A DNA stretch of 64,000 nucleotides from Reticulascus tulasneorum. Its lineage: Eukaryota; Ascomycota; Sordariomycetes; Glomerellales; Reticulascaceae. The position numbers and the translations under genes were made by a program. Numbering within the stretch: position 1 is the first letter of the stretch; each line of letters starts with the position of its first letter. This document shows positions 1 through 8,936 of this stretch, one piece after another. The notes under the pieces are model-generated. The model worked only from the letters and a program-made list of their open reading frames with translations, was not told where the DNA came from and ran no database searches. Where the stretch lies: NCBI GenBank assembly GCA_001557505.1, contig LSAX01000007.1:2852001-2916000 (forward strand), read 5' to 3'.

Positions 1-1528
1 ATTATCTACTGAAAGCCAGAAGAGACAAATCCAAAACAATGGCATGGCCAGTAATTGATGGAACCAGGAACTATCAGATAATCGTTTTCAATAGGCTCTA
101 AATAACTTTAGAATGACAAATTATTGTCGAACTAAATGCTGGCATAGCCCCCCTCTTAGCTCAATATGGGCATTGTCAAGTTGACTGTGGACATGCATAT
201 CGACGATCCCAGGTCTCACACCGCAGAGACTGAGTGAGATCATGGTCAATAAACTGGTCTTACATAAACTAGCTGTTAATGTGAAAGCTGGCAAAAGATT
301 CCCACGAGTTCAAACTACTTACCTTACATAACTCAGGCATGATACCTTTCCTGCAGAACACCTTGCGTTAGAACCGAAACCTAGTAGCAGTGAGACTTAC
401 GTAAGTAGACTCGATGAAGAGTTCCTGGAGACATACCACAGTAGAGTAGTACCGCGAGTGCTTCTGTGTGAGCCAATGGGCCGAAGCACGGAATGCGGCA
501 GTGATCACTTCGCAGTCAGCGAGGAGGCTTGAAGCAGAAAATTGTATGCTGGTGATTTGGCGGGACTGTTAAGTCTATTCGGGTATAGCAGTATCTAGGA
601 GCTCGTGCTCAGGAAATGGTCTGGGTAAAAGTAATATTGCTATGTATGTAGCATGTGGAAATGCTCTCCCACATCTTTGGCATCAACGCAGTGTCTATTA
701 CAACTGTATGTAGACCAGAGAAACTAGGAAGACTTGTTGTGAGAAGAGGAAATTGGGATCACTCAACAGCCAGGCTAGGTTGGCTTTGCTAAATTGTTAA
801 AGAAAAATGTCAGCCGTACAATGTCGCCAAGAGGTCAGTCGCGCAGTTAGAAAGAGCGAATCTTGCAAAGTTTATGTGGAACATGGCTTTAATACATGAG
901 TTCCGGATAACCTACATGTCCATATCATAGGGATGGGAATAATCTAACAGAGTATTTGGAGATAGATGGAAAGTTGCTGTTAGGCTCAGCATTTGCATCG
1001 TCGCATGACCTCGGATCCTTTCCTTCCTACAACTTTTATTTTTGGCAAAAGTTTGGTTTATTATAGGTTGAGTGAACAGTTTCAATCTGGCATGATAGAG
1101 TAATTGACAACTAGGCCTGCTAGCTGGAATATACCATAGGCGATCACTAGTTCACATGCTTACATTTCTCTGACGTAAGAGATTGACCAGGAGTCAGGGG
1201 TTGACAGATTTTTCAAGACACGACGGATGCCTAATCGTAGAGGGGCCTACTGCTGGTTCGACAGATCATATTGAATAAAAGAGCAATCACGAAAGGTATC
1301 ATCACGAACATGTCAAGGCGTTTGCTTGATTATGAGCTATCCGTTTCGCGGAGTCGGATTTCGGTTCCGATATTCTAAAGTAGACGGGGGATGCGGACCT
1401 CGGCATCCCGGCCGCGCTCGAGCCAACATAGTTTTGGTTTCCACCCGAACTCCTGACTGATGACCAACGAAATGCGCGAGCCCTAGACAAGGCTCAAGAC
1501 AGATGGCTGAGTCGGTTATATAAGTGTG
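1..1528. other. No gene recognised; 3' flank of ARPC4
   Basis: This stretch has only short open frames in all six readings, and none resembles a known protein. It looks more A+T-rich than the gene block to its right. I see no terminal repeats, no transposase-like frame and no tRNA or rRNA signature. The right end must hold the 3' UTR of the minus-strand ARPC4 gene. It could be plain intergenic DNA or the worn remnant of a repeat; the sequence alone does not decide. Confidence 0.5.
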
Positions 1529-2320
1529 TTAATCGAACTAATCGAATTAGAGAGAAGCCCAAGGTAAGAGAATAGACGACTGGATGGGGGCTCACTGGTG
1601 TCAAGAACGACTCGGCAACAAATCTTGCCCTTGCATTTAGCTGGTTGTAAGTCAGTATTAAGGTCTTGATCTCAGGATGACGAATACTGACGAAGAGCTT
1701 CATTTCCGAGATCTCCTTGTCCACCTCCTCCATAAACTGAATGATGAAATCGACCAGCTTGTGCTTCAACATTTCCTCGGTATGGAAGTTTGTAATAAGG
1801 AAGGATATATCATAGCCCTACAAAAATAGTCAGCAATGTTCGACAGTTCCTAGACAGGCGGAGTATCCGGTAGACCCGCTGTCCAAGGACTCGTGTACGA
1901 GAGCGATGGGACAGAGAGGGCAACAAACCTTAATAGGCTTCCTCCTCAGAATGAAGAATGATTCGGCTCTTTGTGTTAAGAAGCGAGTAAACTTGTGGAC
2001 TAGAATGTGCTCGATCTCATCTGCTTGCTTGATGGAGATGCTGATCCGTATGGAGTTGATGCTTGGCTCGATGAGGACCCTCTCGTTCTCATTGCGGGCA
2101 ATGGTCAAGGGTGTCAGGAGAACCTCCGGAGATGATTGCGCCTCGATCTCCGGGACATTGTGTCGCTCAGCGGTCTGAGAAGCGAAGTTGGACAGGCAGA
2201 GGGCGGCTGTCAGACTGGCGCGGACGCACTGCAGATACGGCCGGAGGGATTGCGACTGGTAAGAACAGTTAGCCACTTGAACCGAGGGGAGAGACAGAAG
2301 CTGGCGCATGTACTAACCAT
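1529..2320 (-). CDS. ARC19: Arp2/3 complex subunit 4 (ARPC4, 20-kDa subunit)
   Basis: The product is a structural core subunit of the Arp2/3 complex, which nucleates branched actin at cortical patches and endocytic sites. Five coding exons are inferred on the minus strand: 2320-2318, 2255-1929, 1817-1692, 1640-1596 and 1537-1529, giving 169 aa, the usual family length. The family landmarks are all present: SLRPYL near the N-terminus, [62 protein letters not shown] and the C-terminal [16 protein letters not shown]. Two exon choices rest on conservation: exon 1 codes only the start Met, and exon 5 codes only Phe-Asp-stop, restoring the expected C-terminus. The intron after KLF uses a GTCAGT donor. 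The gene is divergent from UBP6. Identification is very secure; the end exons are inferred but fit frame and family exactly. Confidence 0.95.
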
Positions 2321-2827
2321 GGCTGCGGAACTGGGTCGCTACAAACCCTCTGAGTATCGTTTGGGTCGTCGTCGAATTGCAAGAGTTGGCGGGGTTCGTG
2401 GAGATGGTCAACACGAAGCCTGACGTTTCGTGGTGGGGCAGTACGCACAGCCACAGGGGAATTACGAACCTCAAGATCCCAAGGCCGCACGTGACTTGGC
2501 AGCAGGCACGCTCTGCTCTGCTCTACTTTAATTAGGTCTTGCCGTCGCCTGGAAGCTTCGGTGTTTATCCCCCCGCCATTAGGCGAATCAGCGGATGAAG
2601 ACAGACCCTGGAAAGGTACACCGCTTCCCCGCCAACATTGCTTGCCTCCTCTTGTACTGCCCTCAAGCGTGACGCACCTCCAGTTGCCTTCGCTGAGCAA
2701 ACTTCGCCTTCGCCCTTACAACATTGAGCTGTTGTGCTCTTCCGACACGCCGCAAAGCCTCAATTCCTTTCGAGACAGATTTCCCCCTTTAAACCAACTG
2801 CGATCTCCCTACAAACACATTGCAAAT
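2321..2827. promoter_or_regulatory. Divergent promoter of ARPC4 and UBP6
   Basis: These 507 bp separate the start codons of two divergent housekeeping genes, so they must hold both 5' UTRs and both core promoters. The UBP6-proximal half is pyrimidine-rich on the plus strand, as is common ahead of fungal housekeeping genes. I see no clear TATA box. Open frames here are short and have no family match. Confidence 0.6.
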
Positions 2828-4559
2828 ATGGCGTCGATACAGGGTAAGTGGACCTCGAGACATGGCCGTCTAGTCGCCACCGTTGCTAACCTCCGCTTTT
2901 GCAGTTGTCGTGAGACACCAAGGCAAGAAGCATGATGTCGAAATCGATGCAGGCTCTACCGGCGAGATTTTCAAGTACCAGCTGTTTAGTCTGACTGGTG
3001 TCGAGCCCGACCGCCAAAAGATCCTGATCAAAGGCGGACAGTTGAAGGATGAAGCCGACATGAGCAAGCTTGGCCTCAAGGCCGGGCAAGTGATCATGAT
3101 GATGGGAACACCCTCTGGAGACAACACAGAGCTCATGCGCCCCAAGGAGGCGGTCAAGTTCGTGGAAGACATGACGGAAGCCGAAGCTGCTCAGCAAGTG
3201 GGAGCCACTCCAGCCGGCCTGACGAACCTGGGCAACACCTGCTATCTGAACTCCACTCTACAAACACTTCGTTCTATTCCCGAGCTTCAGACAGCTCTGG
3301 TTAAGCATAAATCCGAAGGTAGCAGCCGTCTTGGTGCGTCGCAACCGGACATCTCCTCTCAGCTCCTGGATTTATACAAGAATATGTCGGAAACGCAAGG
3401 CAGCCTAGCCCCAATAACGTTTCTCAGCACTTTGAGACTCGTGTTCCCCCAGTTCGCGGAGAAATCCAAGTCGGGACATGGATATGCCCAGCAAGATGCT
3501 GAGGAGGCCTGGTCGCAGATCGTGGCCCAGTTGAAGCAGAAGCTTGCGGAGGGCGAAGGAACGTCTTTTATCGACAGATACATGTCTGGAGAGCTGACTT
3601 CGAAGCTCGAGGTTGACGAGCAAGCTGCTAGAGACGGCGGCGAGGAAGCCGTGGCTTCGAAGGACACCTTCTACAAGCTCAATTGTCACATTGACGCCAC
3701 CATCAACCATTTGGGCGATGGCATCCTAGCCGGACTTACTGAAAAACTGGAAAAGAAGTCGTCCGTCCTGGACCGAGATGCTACATACACCAAGTCGTCC
3801 AAGATTTCACGGTTACCTAAATACCTTGCTGTTCACTTTGTTCGTTTCTTCTGGAAACGGGAGGTAAAAAAGAAGGCCAAGATCATGCGAAAGGTAACCT
3901 TCCCGCACGAGCTTGATATGGTAGAGTTTTGCACAGAGGAGCTGAAGGGGATGCTGGCACCCGTGCGTGACAAGGTGCGAGAGATTCGCAAGGATGAGGA
4001 GGATATTGATCGGGCCCGGAAGAGACGCAAGGTAAACCCTGCCGACCTTGACGATATCTCTGGACCCTCGGGAGGAGCCAAGAAGAACGACAAAAAAGAC
4101 GAAAAGAAAGACGACAAGAAGAAGGGAACCACCTCGGCAGACGGTGACACCGAGATGGCCGAGGTATTCAAGACTGATGCTGAGTTTGAAGCTGAGCGAG
4201 ATGCTGCTCTGCTTGCTGCCAAGAAGGAGCTGCATGCTCTCATTAGCCAGGAACTGGTTAATGACGACGGCGCCAACCAGTCAGGACTGTATGAGCTTCG
4301 CGGGGTTGTGACCCATCAAGGCGCAAGCGCCGACAGTGGTCATTACACGTCATACGTCAAGAAGAACGGCGTCGTTGATCCCAAGACTGGCAAGAAGGCC
4401 GAGGAGGATGGCAACTGGTGGTGGTTTAACGATGACAAGGTGTCCGAGGTGACGCCGGACAAGATCGATGCTCTTGCTGGTGGCGGTGAATCGCACTCGG
4501 CCCTGATTCTGTTGTACAGGGCCATTCCGCTACCATCTGCCGAAGGTCTCATTGACTAA
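2828..4559 (+). CDS. UBP6: Proteasome-associated deubiquitinase Ubp6/USP14
   Basis: This cysteine protease removes ubiquitin from substrates at the 26S proteasome and recycles it; its N-terminal ubiquitin-like domain docks on the regulatory particle. Exons 2828-2843 and 2905-4559 give 556 aa. The 61-bp intron (GTAAGT to TTGCAG) falls after codon 5 plus one base, so the protein starts MASIQVVVRHQGKK. Residues about 1-75 are the Ubl. The Cys box GLTNLGNTCYLNST has catalytic Cys118, the same number as in yeast Ubp6. The His box (GASADSGHYTSYV) has His485, and NWWWFNDDKVSEV supplies the third catalytic element. A lysine/aspartate-rich low-complexity insert (about residues 395-415) interrupts the USP fold before the His box. 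All catalytic residues are present, so an active enzyme is expected. Confidence 0.96.
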
Positions 4560-4998
4560 GGAGTGTCTAATGGACACCAAGGCGCTGGCGTTTACGTACT
4601 GGAACGAGATCACGAGCCTAGCATACAAGAATCTCGAGGGGTTGGGATACGGATTGGTAGCATAGACCTTTAAAAAACGAAGATTAATGTGTGTAACGAA
4701 TTGATTCTTTCGTTGCCTGGCGCGTGTCCTGCGCAGGTCTTTCTTCACTTTACGGAATTTGACCTTGTCCACCTCCACGTCAAGCTCTGTCGGCGACGTC
4801 CTCAGTATGGCTTTTCTCCACCACCCTCTCCTTTTACAATGTCGCCAATGCTTCGGGAATCTAGCCGGATTCTCGTTTCCATCATCGAGGACGAGTGTTA
4901 ACGCGGGTCTAGCCTCCGTTTGGGTGTGTGAAAAGCTGGTGCTTCGCTGGGCATTCGATATGCGAGGCTGATCTAGGTGTATCAGAACGAGCCAGCTC
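4560..4998. other. Convergent 3' flanks of UBP6 and the small membrane-protein gene
   Basis: The interval lies between two stop codons facing each other and should hold both 3' UTRs. One minus-strand frame stays open across most of it but has no ATG, its codon choice looks random and its peptide matches nothing I know. I do not call a gene here. Confidence 0.5.
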
Positions 4999-5336
4999 TC
5001 AGCCTTTTTTGCCTGCCCGATCCTTGACTCGTTCCTCGAATAGTTGAAGCTTCCTTTCCAGCATCGCTCGTTGTTCCAATAGGTGTACCTTCTGGGTCTC
5101 GAGGATGGAAACCTGATTCTCGATGGGTGATTGGACGAATTCCTGCTTTCTCTGTACCATCCATATGTCAGCCACGACTCAGCTATTTAGCCACGACATT
5201 CTAGAGCCATGCTTACCTCCTCCCATTGTTGCTTCGACTTGAGAATTGCACCGTAGGTTACACCAGCGAAGATGACAGCTGCGCAACCTGCGGCAAGCAC
5301 GCCCGTCTTGAACTTGCGACTGATCAAGGCGCTCAT
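4999..5336 (-). CDS. Small single-pass membrane protein with C-terminal coiled coil (unrecognised)
   Basis: Two exons (5336-5217 and 5151-4999) joined in phase 0 give 90 aa. The donor is GTAAGC and the acceptor is TACAG. Residues 1-11 are basic (MSALISRKFKT); residues 12-30 form one hydrophobic segment (VLAAGCAAVIFAGVTYGA); the rest is charged and helical, with a coiled-coil-like run from about residue 50 to 85 (heptad Leu/Val in SILETQKVHLLEQRAML) and a basic C-terminus ending GKKG. Size and layout resemble small mitochondrial inner-membrane assembly factors of the Pet117/Coa type, but the His-Gly signature of Pet117 is absent, so I do not assign a family. The start is the ATG just after the pyrimidine-poor leader, with no in-frame upstream ATG. 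The spliced frame and codon use make it a likely real gene of unknown function. Confidence 0.7.
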
Positions 5337-5353
5337 GCTGGCGAAAGAGAGAT

Positions 5354-5635
5354 GACGCCCGTGTATTTATGCCGCTCCGGACTTCGTTCACCAATACGCC
5401 CTCCAGACCTCGCGGGAAGCTCGACTCCGATCGTCTTCAGGCACTATCCGTGTCACCTCATCTGAGGCCAAGAAGAAGGGTGCGAAGGAGAATATGCTGG
5501 AGTACCTGGAGAAGCTGGAGGTTGACGCGACGCTCGCTAGCGAATTGGCGCGCCGATGGGGTCGACGACGTGGTGAGCAACGATCAATGGACGAGGAGGT
5601 GGTCGTCGATGTCCTGCCTGGCGAGTGCCGATGGT
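5354..5635 (+). other. Coding-like frame without a start codon (possible gene relic)
   Basis: From 5354 to the TGA at 5633-5635 one plus-strand frame is open for 93 codons. Its central part (from about 5455) uses GAG, AAG, CTG and GTC almost exclusively, like the real genes nearby, and reads SEAKKKGAKENMLEYLEKLE, then a basic stretch and an acidic end. The N-terminal part is Arg/Ser-rich, like a mitochondrial presequence. There is no ATG before residue 47, and an in-frame TGA sits at 5351-5353, directly after an ATG-led stub starting at 5335. It begins beside the minus-strand gene ending at 5336. It may be a small mitochondrial protein gene broken by a stop, an exon whose first exon I cannot find, or a sequence error. 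Confidence 0.3.
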
Positions 5636-6473
5636 GATCTCTGCGCCGATCGCTTGCCGTGGACGGAGACACGTCCAAGACTTGCAGCTCGTGTTCTCGC
5701 TCATTTCCAGTGGAGAAGGCCGCCGCTGGTGCGCTGGAGCGGGGCCGGTAGTGGCTGGGCTTTAGTGGGAGCCCCAGCGCCCTTAGTAATCGGCCTGCAG
5801 CTTCGATGTCGAGCACGATGAGGGGGACCATTGCTGAGAGATGTCAAAATGACGAGCCGTGAGAACCGGCAAAAAGTGGAAAGACAAGTAAAACGGAAAC
5901 CCAGCAAGGCCCCTTGATTTTTTTTCCCTCTCTGAGAAAAGAGCATTCAAAGTTTCACTCATCGAGTTCCCCCAATTGACCTTTCTTGTCGAGTTGAAAC
6001 AAAAAGCTGCTTGGACCCGTGAGCTTGGGACGTGTGCCAAAGGTGAGTGAGTGACGACACCCCCATGTTTGCTGGAACCCCCCAAATCTTGAAACACAAT
6101 GTTGAGATGATCTGGGTGGCATGCGGGCTGCGACACGATCGCTGCGGCAAGTGCACGCGAGGGCTTGCACCCTTCAAGTCAATCAGTAAATAGATGATAC
6201 AGAGTATCATCTATTGGAGATAGCTTCCGCCCACATTCCGTCCTATGCCACAAGGAGAGCCTCAAAGCTTTTGCTAGGAAGTTCTCACGGTTTCATCGCC
6301 TGGCAGGGAGTCAACCCAGCTCATCTCAAACCCAAAAGCTTATCACCCAGGACTATCCGCAACAGGACTAACGCTGCACCCCCTACCTAGCCGTCGTTGA
6401 ATCACTCACCAATCGAACAAAACATTCTATCTGGCTTGCCCAACCGGAGTACTCCTGGGTTCGGCAAAGTACA
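5636..6473. other. Upstream region of SHB17; no gene seen
   Basis: No frame here has a recognisable product. Short purine-rich and T-rich tracts occur around 5918-5940. The right part must contain the promoter and 5' UTR of the downstream histidine phosphatase gene. Minus-strand frames around 5388-5831 are Ser/Arg-rich and look like the complement of G+C-rich DNA, not a protein. Confidence 0.45.
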
Positions 6474-7568
6474 ATGACAACCCCCCGCGCGTTCATCATT
6501 CGCCATGGCGAAACGGAGTGGTCGCTCAATGGCCGGCATACCGGACGGACAGACATCCCGCTGACGGCCAATGGAGAGAAGCGAGTGAAAGCCACGGGAA
6601 GGGCGTTGGTCGGCAATGACAGATTGATCGTGCCCAAGAAGCTAGCTCACATGTGAGTCCTTTATCTCATCTTCCCCTGCACCGAGCTGTCGCCGTTCCA
6701 TCACCCTGTCCAGTCTGTGCTGTATCAAGTACCCAGTTCGTCTCAAGCGGTCGGACACAATCCCCGTCGCTATCCCCGTCTATCATAATATGGAATTCGA
6801 TGAGTGTCGAAGGGGTCACCGGCAGGCACAAAGCCATCACACACAACAAGGGAGCTCTAATTGGGAACCGGCGTCTAACCACAACTCAAATAGCTACGTT
6901 TCACCCCGTAAGCGAGCCCAGCGGACTTTTGAGCTCCTCAATCTCGGCATCAAGGACCCCCTGCCCTGGCAGAAGCACGGCGAGGTGGAAGGCGAGGGCC
7001 AAGATTGTGGCGCTCGGGTCCAGATCACGGAGGACATCCGGGAGTGGGACTACGGCGACTACGAAGGTGTTACGAGCGCCGAGATCCGCAAGAGCCGGGC
7101 CGAGCAAGGGCTACCCCCGAACTGGGACATCTGGAAGGACGGATGCCCAGGCGGCGAGTAAGTATCTCGCTATCAATACCCGCTATCTGCGAGTGCTTAC
7201 GTCAATCACAGGATGCCAGAAGATGTCGCGGCAAGACTTGACCGTCTGATCAACGACATTAGGGATAAATGGCATGCCCCGGCCTTGAACAAGTCCGGGC
7301 CGGAAGCCGAGAACGGCGACGTGCTGATCGTCGCTCATGGGCATATTCTCCGAGCCTTCGCCATGAGATGGGCCGGGAAGACGCTCCAAGATGGCCCGAC
7401 TTTCTTGTTAGAGGCCGGAGGCGTGGGAACCCTGAGGTGAGAACAAAAATACTGCCCACCTTCATTGTGTTTACTGGGAAGACTAACATGATTATTCCCA
7501 GCTACGAGCATCATAGCGTGGAAGAGCCCGCAATCCTGCTCGGTGGTGCTTTCGCTGTTGAGCTGTGA
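6474..7568 (+). CDS. SHB17: Sedoheptulose-1,7-bisphosphatase-type histidine phosphatase (Shb17-like)
   Basis: The product belongs to the phosphoglycerate-mutase/histidine phosphatase superfamily. By similarity to yeast Shb17 it should convert sedoheptulose 1,7-bisphosphate to sedoheptulose 7-phosphate, feeding riboneogenesis. Exons 6474-6652, 6894-7157, 7212-7436 and 7502-7568 give 244 aa. The catalytic RHGETEW has His11; ITYIFTSPR-like [11 protein letters not shown] gives the second phosphate-binding Arg; [10 protein letters not shown] has the acid Glu110; [12 protein letters not shown] has the second His190. The C-terminus [18 protein letters not shown] matches the Shb17 subfamily well, and that separates it from true phosphoglycerate mutases. 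Introns join in phase 2 throughout. The first intron is 241 bp, the others 54 and 65 bp. It lies tail to tail with the methyltransferase gene, 128 bp apart. Confidence 0.9.
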
Positions 7569-7696
7569 TTGCTGCCTAGGAAGACAGACTATAGACTTCT
7601 GCTAAGCGAGCGCCACGGGAACGGGGCGGTCTACAGAAACCATGTAGATATAGCATATAGAGCGAAGCATTCTGATCCTGCCCTGCAGAGCCATTC

Positions 7697-8936
7697 CTAC
7701 GACTTCACCCCCCTAGCCAGAAACACATGTCTCTTCATATCATGGCCTTCCTTCCCAGCATGGTGAAAGACTATTCCACTCCCCAACTCCAGCATCCTGA
7801 ATCCCGCTCCCGCTCCCGCCCCCTCGAAGATAGCCTTCATGCGTTCCTGCGAGAAGCCATGATGCATCACCGTGTGCGACGCGGCGTGATCCTCCCCCGG
7901 CTTCTCGTGAGCCAGAAAATCAAGCACGAATAGCACGCCCCCGGGCCTCAGCCGCTCGACCAGCCGCTGGGCAGCCAGCTCCGGGTTGTCGAAGTGGTGG
8001 AAGCCCAGGCCGACGCCGGCAGCGTCCAGAGCGAAGAATTTTGCGTCGGCGAGGGTGGCCGGATTGGGATCCGTGGGATCCGTCAGATCGCCCTGGTAGG
8101 CGTGCATTTCGTCGGAGGTCAACCCCTGACGCCGGTCAGCTGAGTAAGTTCGCCATGGGATCGGCATGGGTAGTTCCAGCCCTGCGATATGGCCGGAGCG
8201 GGAATATCAAATAGGGGGGTGGGGGGTGGTTTCCCATGCAGGAGGGGGGTCCGTACCTGGTTCTCTGCACGTGTGTTGTAAGCTGATACCATGTTCTCTG
8301 AGATATCGATGCCTACGCAGTGCGTCGTGAACGGAGCTAGAGCCTGCCACAACCAAAGTCAGCTATCGATTCCCCGATACGAGTACTCCCGCGACTATAG
8401 ATGGTACATGAGAGTACTTGCCCTCGAAACCAAGCCGGTACCACAGGCGTAATCCAAGAGGCGTACAGCCGTCTTGCCACCGGCTGCACGACCCGTATCC
8501 TCGTCGTCGTCATCCTCGGCGGCCCATTCCACGCTGATGAAGTCTTTCCTCTTCCTAAGCTCCTCCTCCAGTTGGCTGATGGTCTTCTCGTACCTGGTAT
8601 CGTAACTCGACGCCAATTGGCTATGGAAAATTTGTCACAGGTCAGTCACGTCATGTCATGTCAACCCTCTTTCCGCCTTTCTTGGCGCCTTGCCCTTGCA
8701 AAATCCTGAACGGTACGGGGAGGCCGAGGCAGGGCAGCCCACCGACTGGGCGGCTTGCTATGTGTTCGGGAATGGCACACGTTGTGAATGGGGATGTGAT
8801 GGAGGGGCGCTGCGGATGATCAAGTGGCCACCCCGGACTGCAGGAACCCGATGGCACGTTTCAGCAAATCGGGTGTCATGGCGGGTACATACTTGAAATG
8901 AGCCTTGTTGGCGCTGGCGGTGGTGCTATCTGCCAT
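7697..8936 (-). CDS. Class I SAM-dependent methyltransferase
   Basis: Four exons (8936-8893, 8620-8422, 8343-8257, 8125-7697) give 252 aa. Motif I is LLDYACGTGLVS (about residues 69-80), followed by the acidic-loop motif GIDISENMV (92-100); the motif III region has the RLRPGGVLFVLDF strand (post-I/III) that is typical of UbiE/COQ5-like class I enzymes. The N-terminal HFNQLASSYD is the usual entry helix of this group. Exon 2 ends in AGG followed by GCAAGT, so intron 2 (8344-8421) is a GC-AG intron; no GT donor keeps the frame. An acidic loop (EDDDDED, about 50-56) precedes motif I. Substrate is unknown: it could be a small molecule or a protein. No neighbouring biosynthetic genes suggest a pathway. 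Confidence 0.85.

Noticed and set aside
1..1528. Transposon remnant mutated by RIP
   Set aside because: The stretch is only mildly A+T-rich, with no terminal repeats and no transposase or polymerase motifs in any frame.
5388..5831. Minus-strand 147-codon frame
   Set aside because: Ser/Arg-rich peptide complementary to the plus-strand coding-like frame; codon use is poor and there is no family match.
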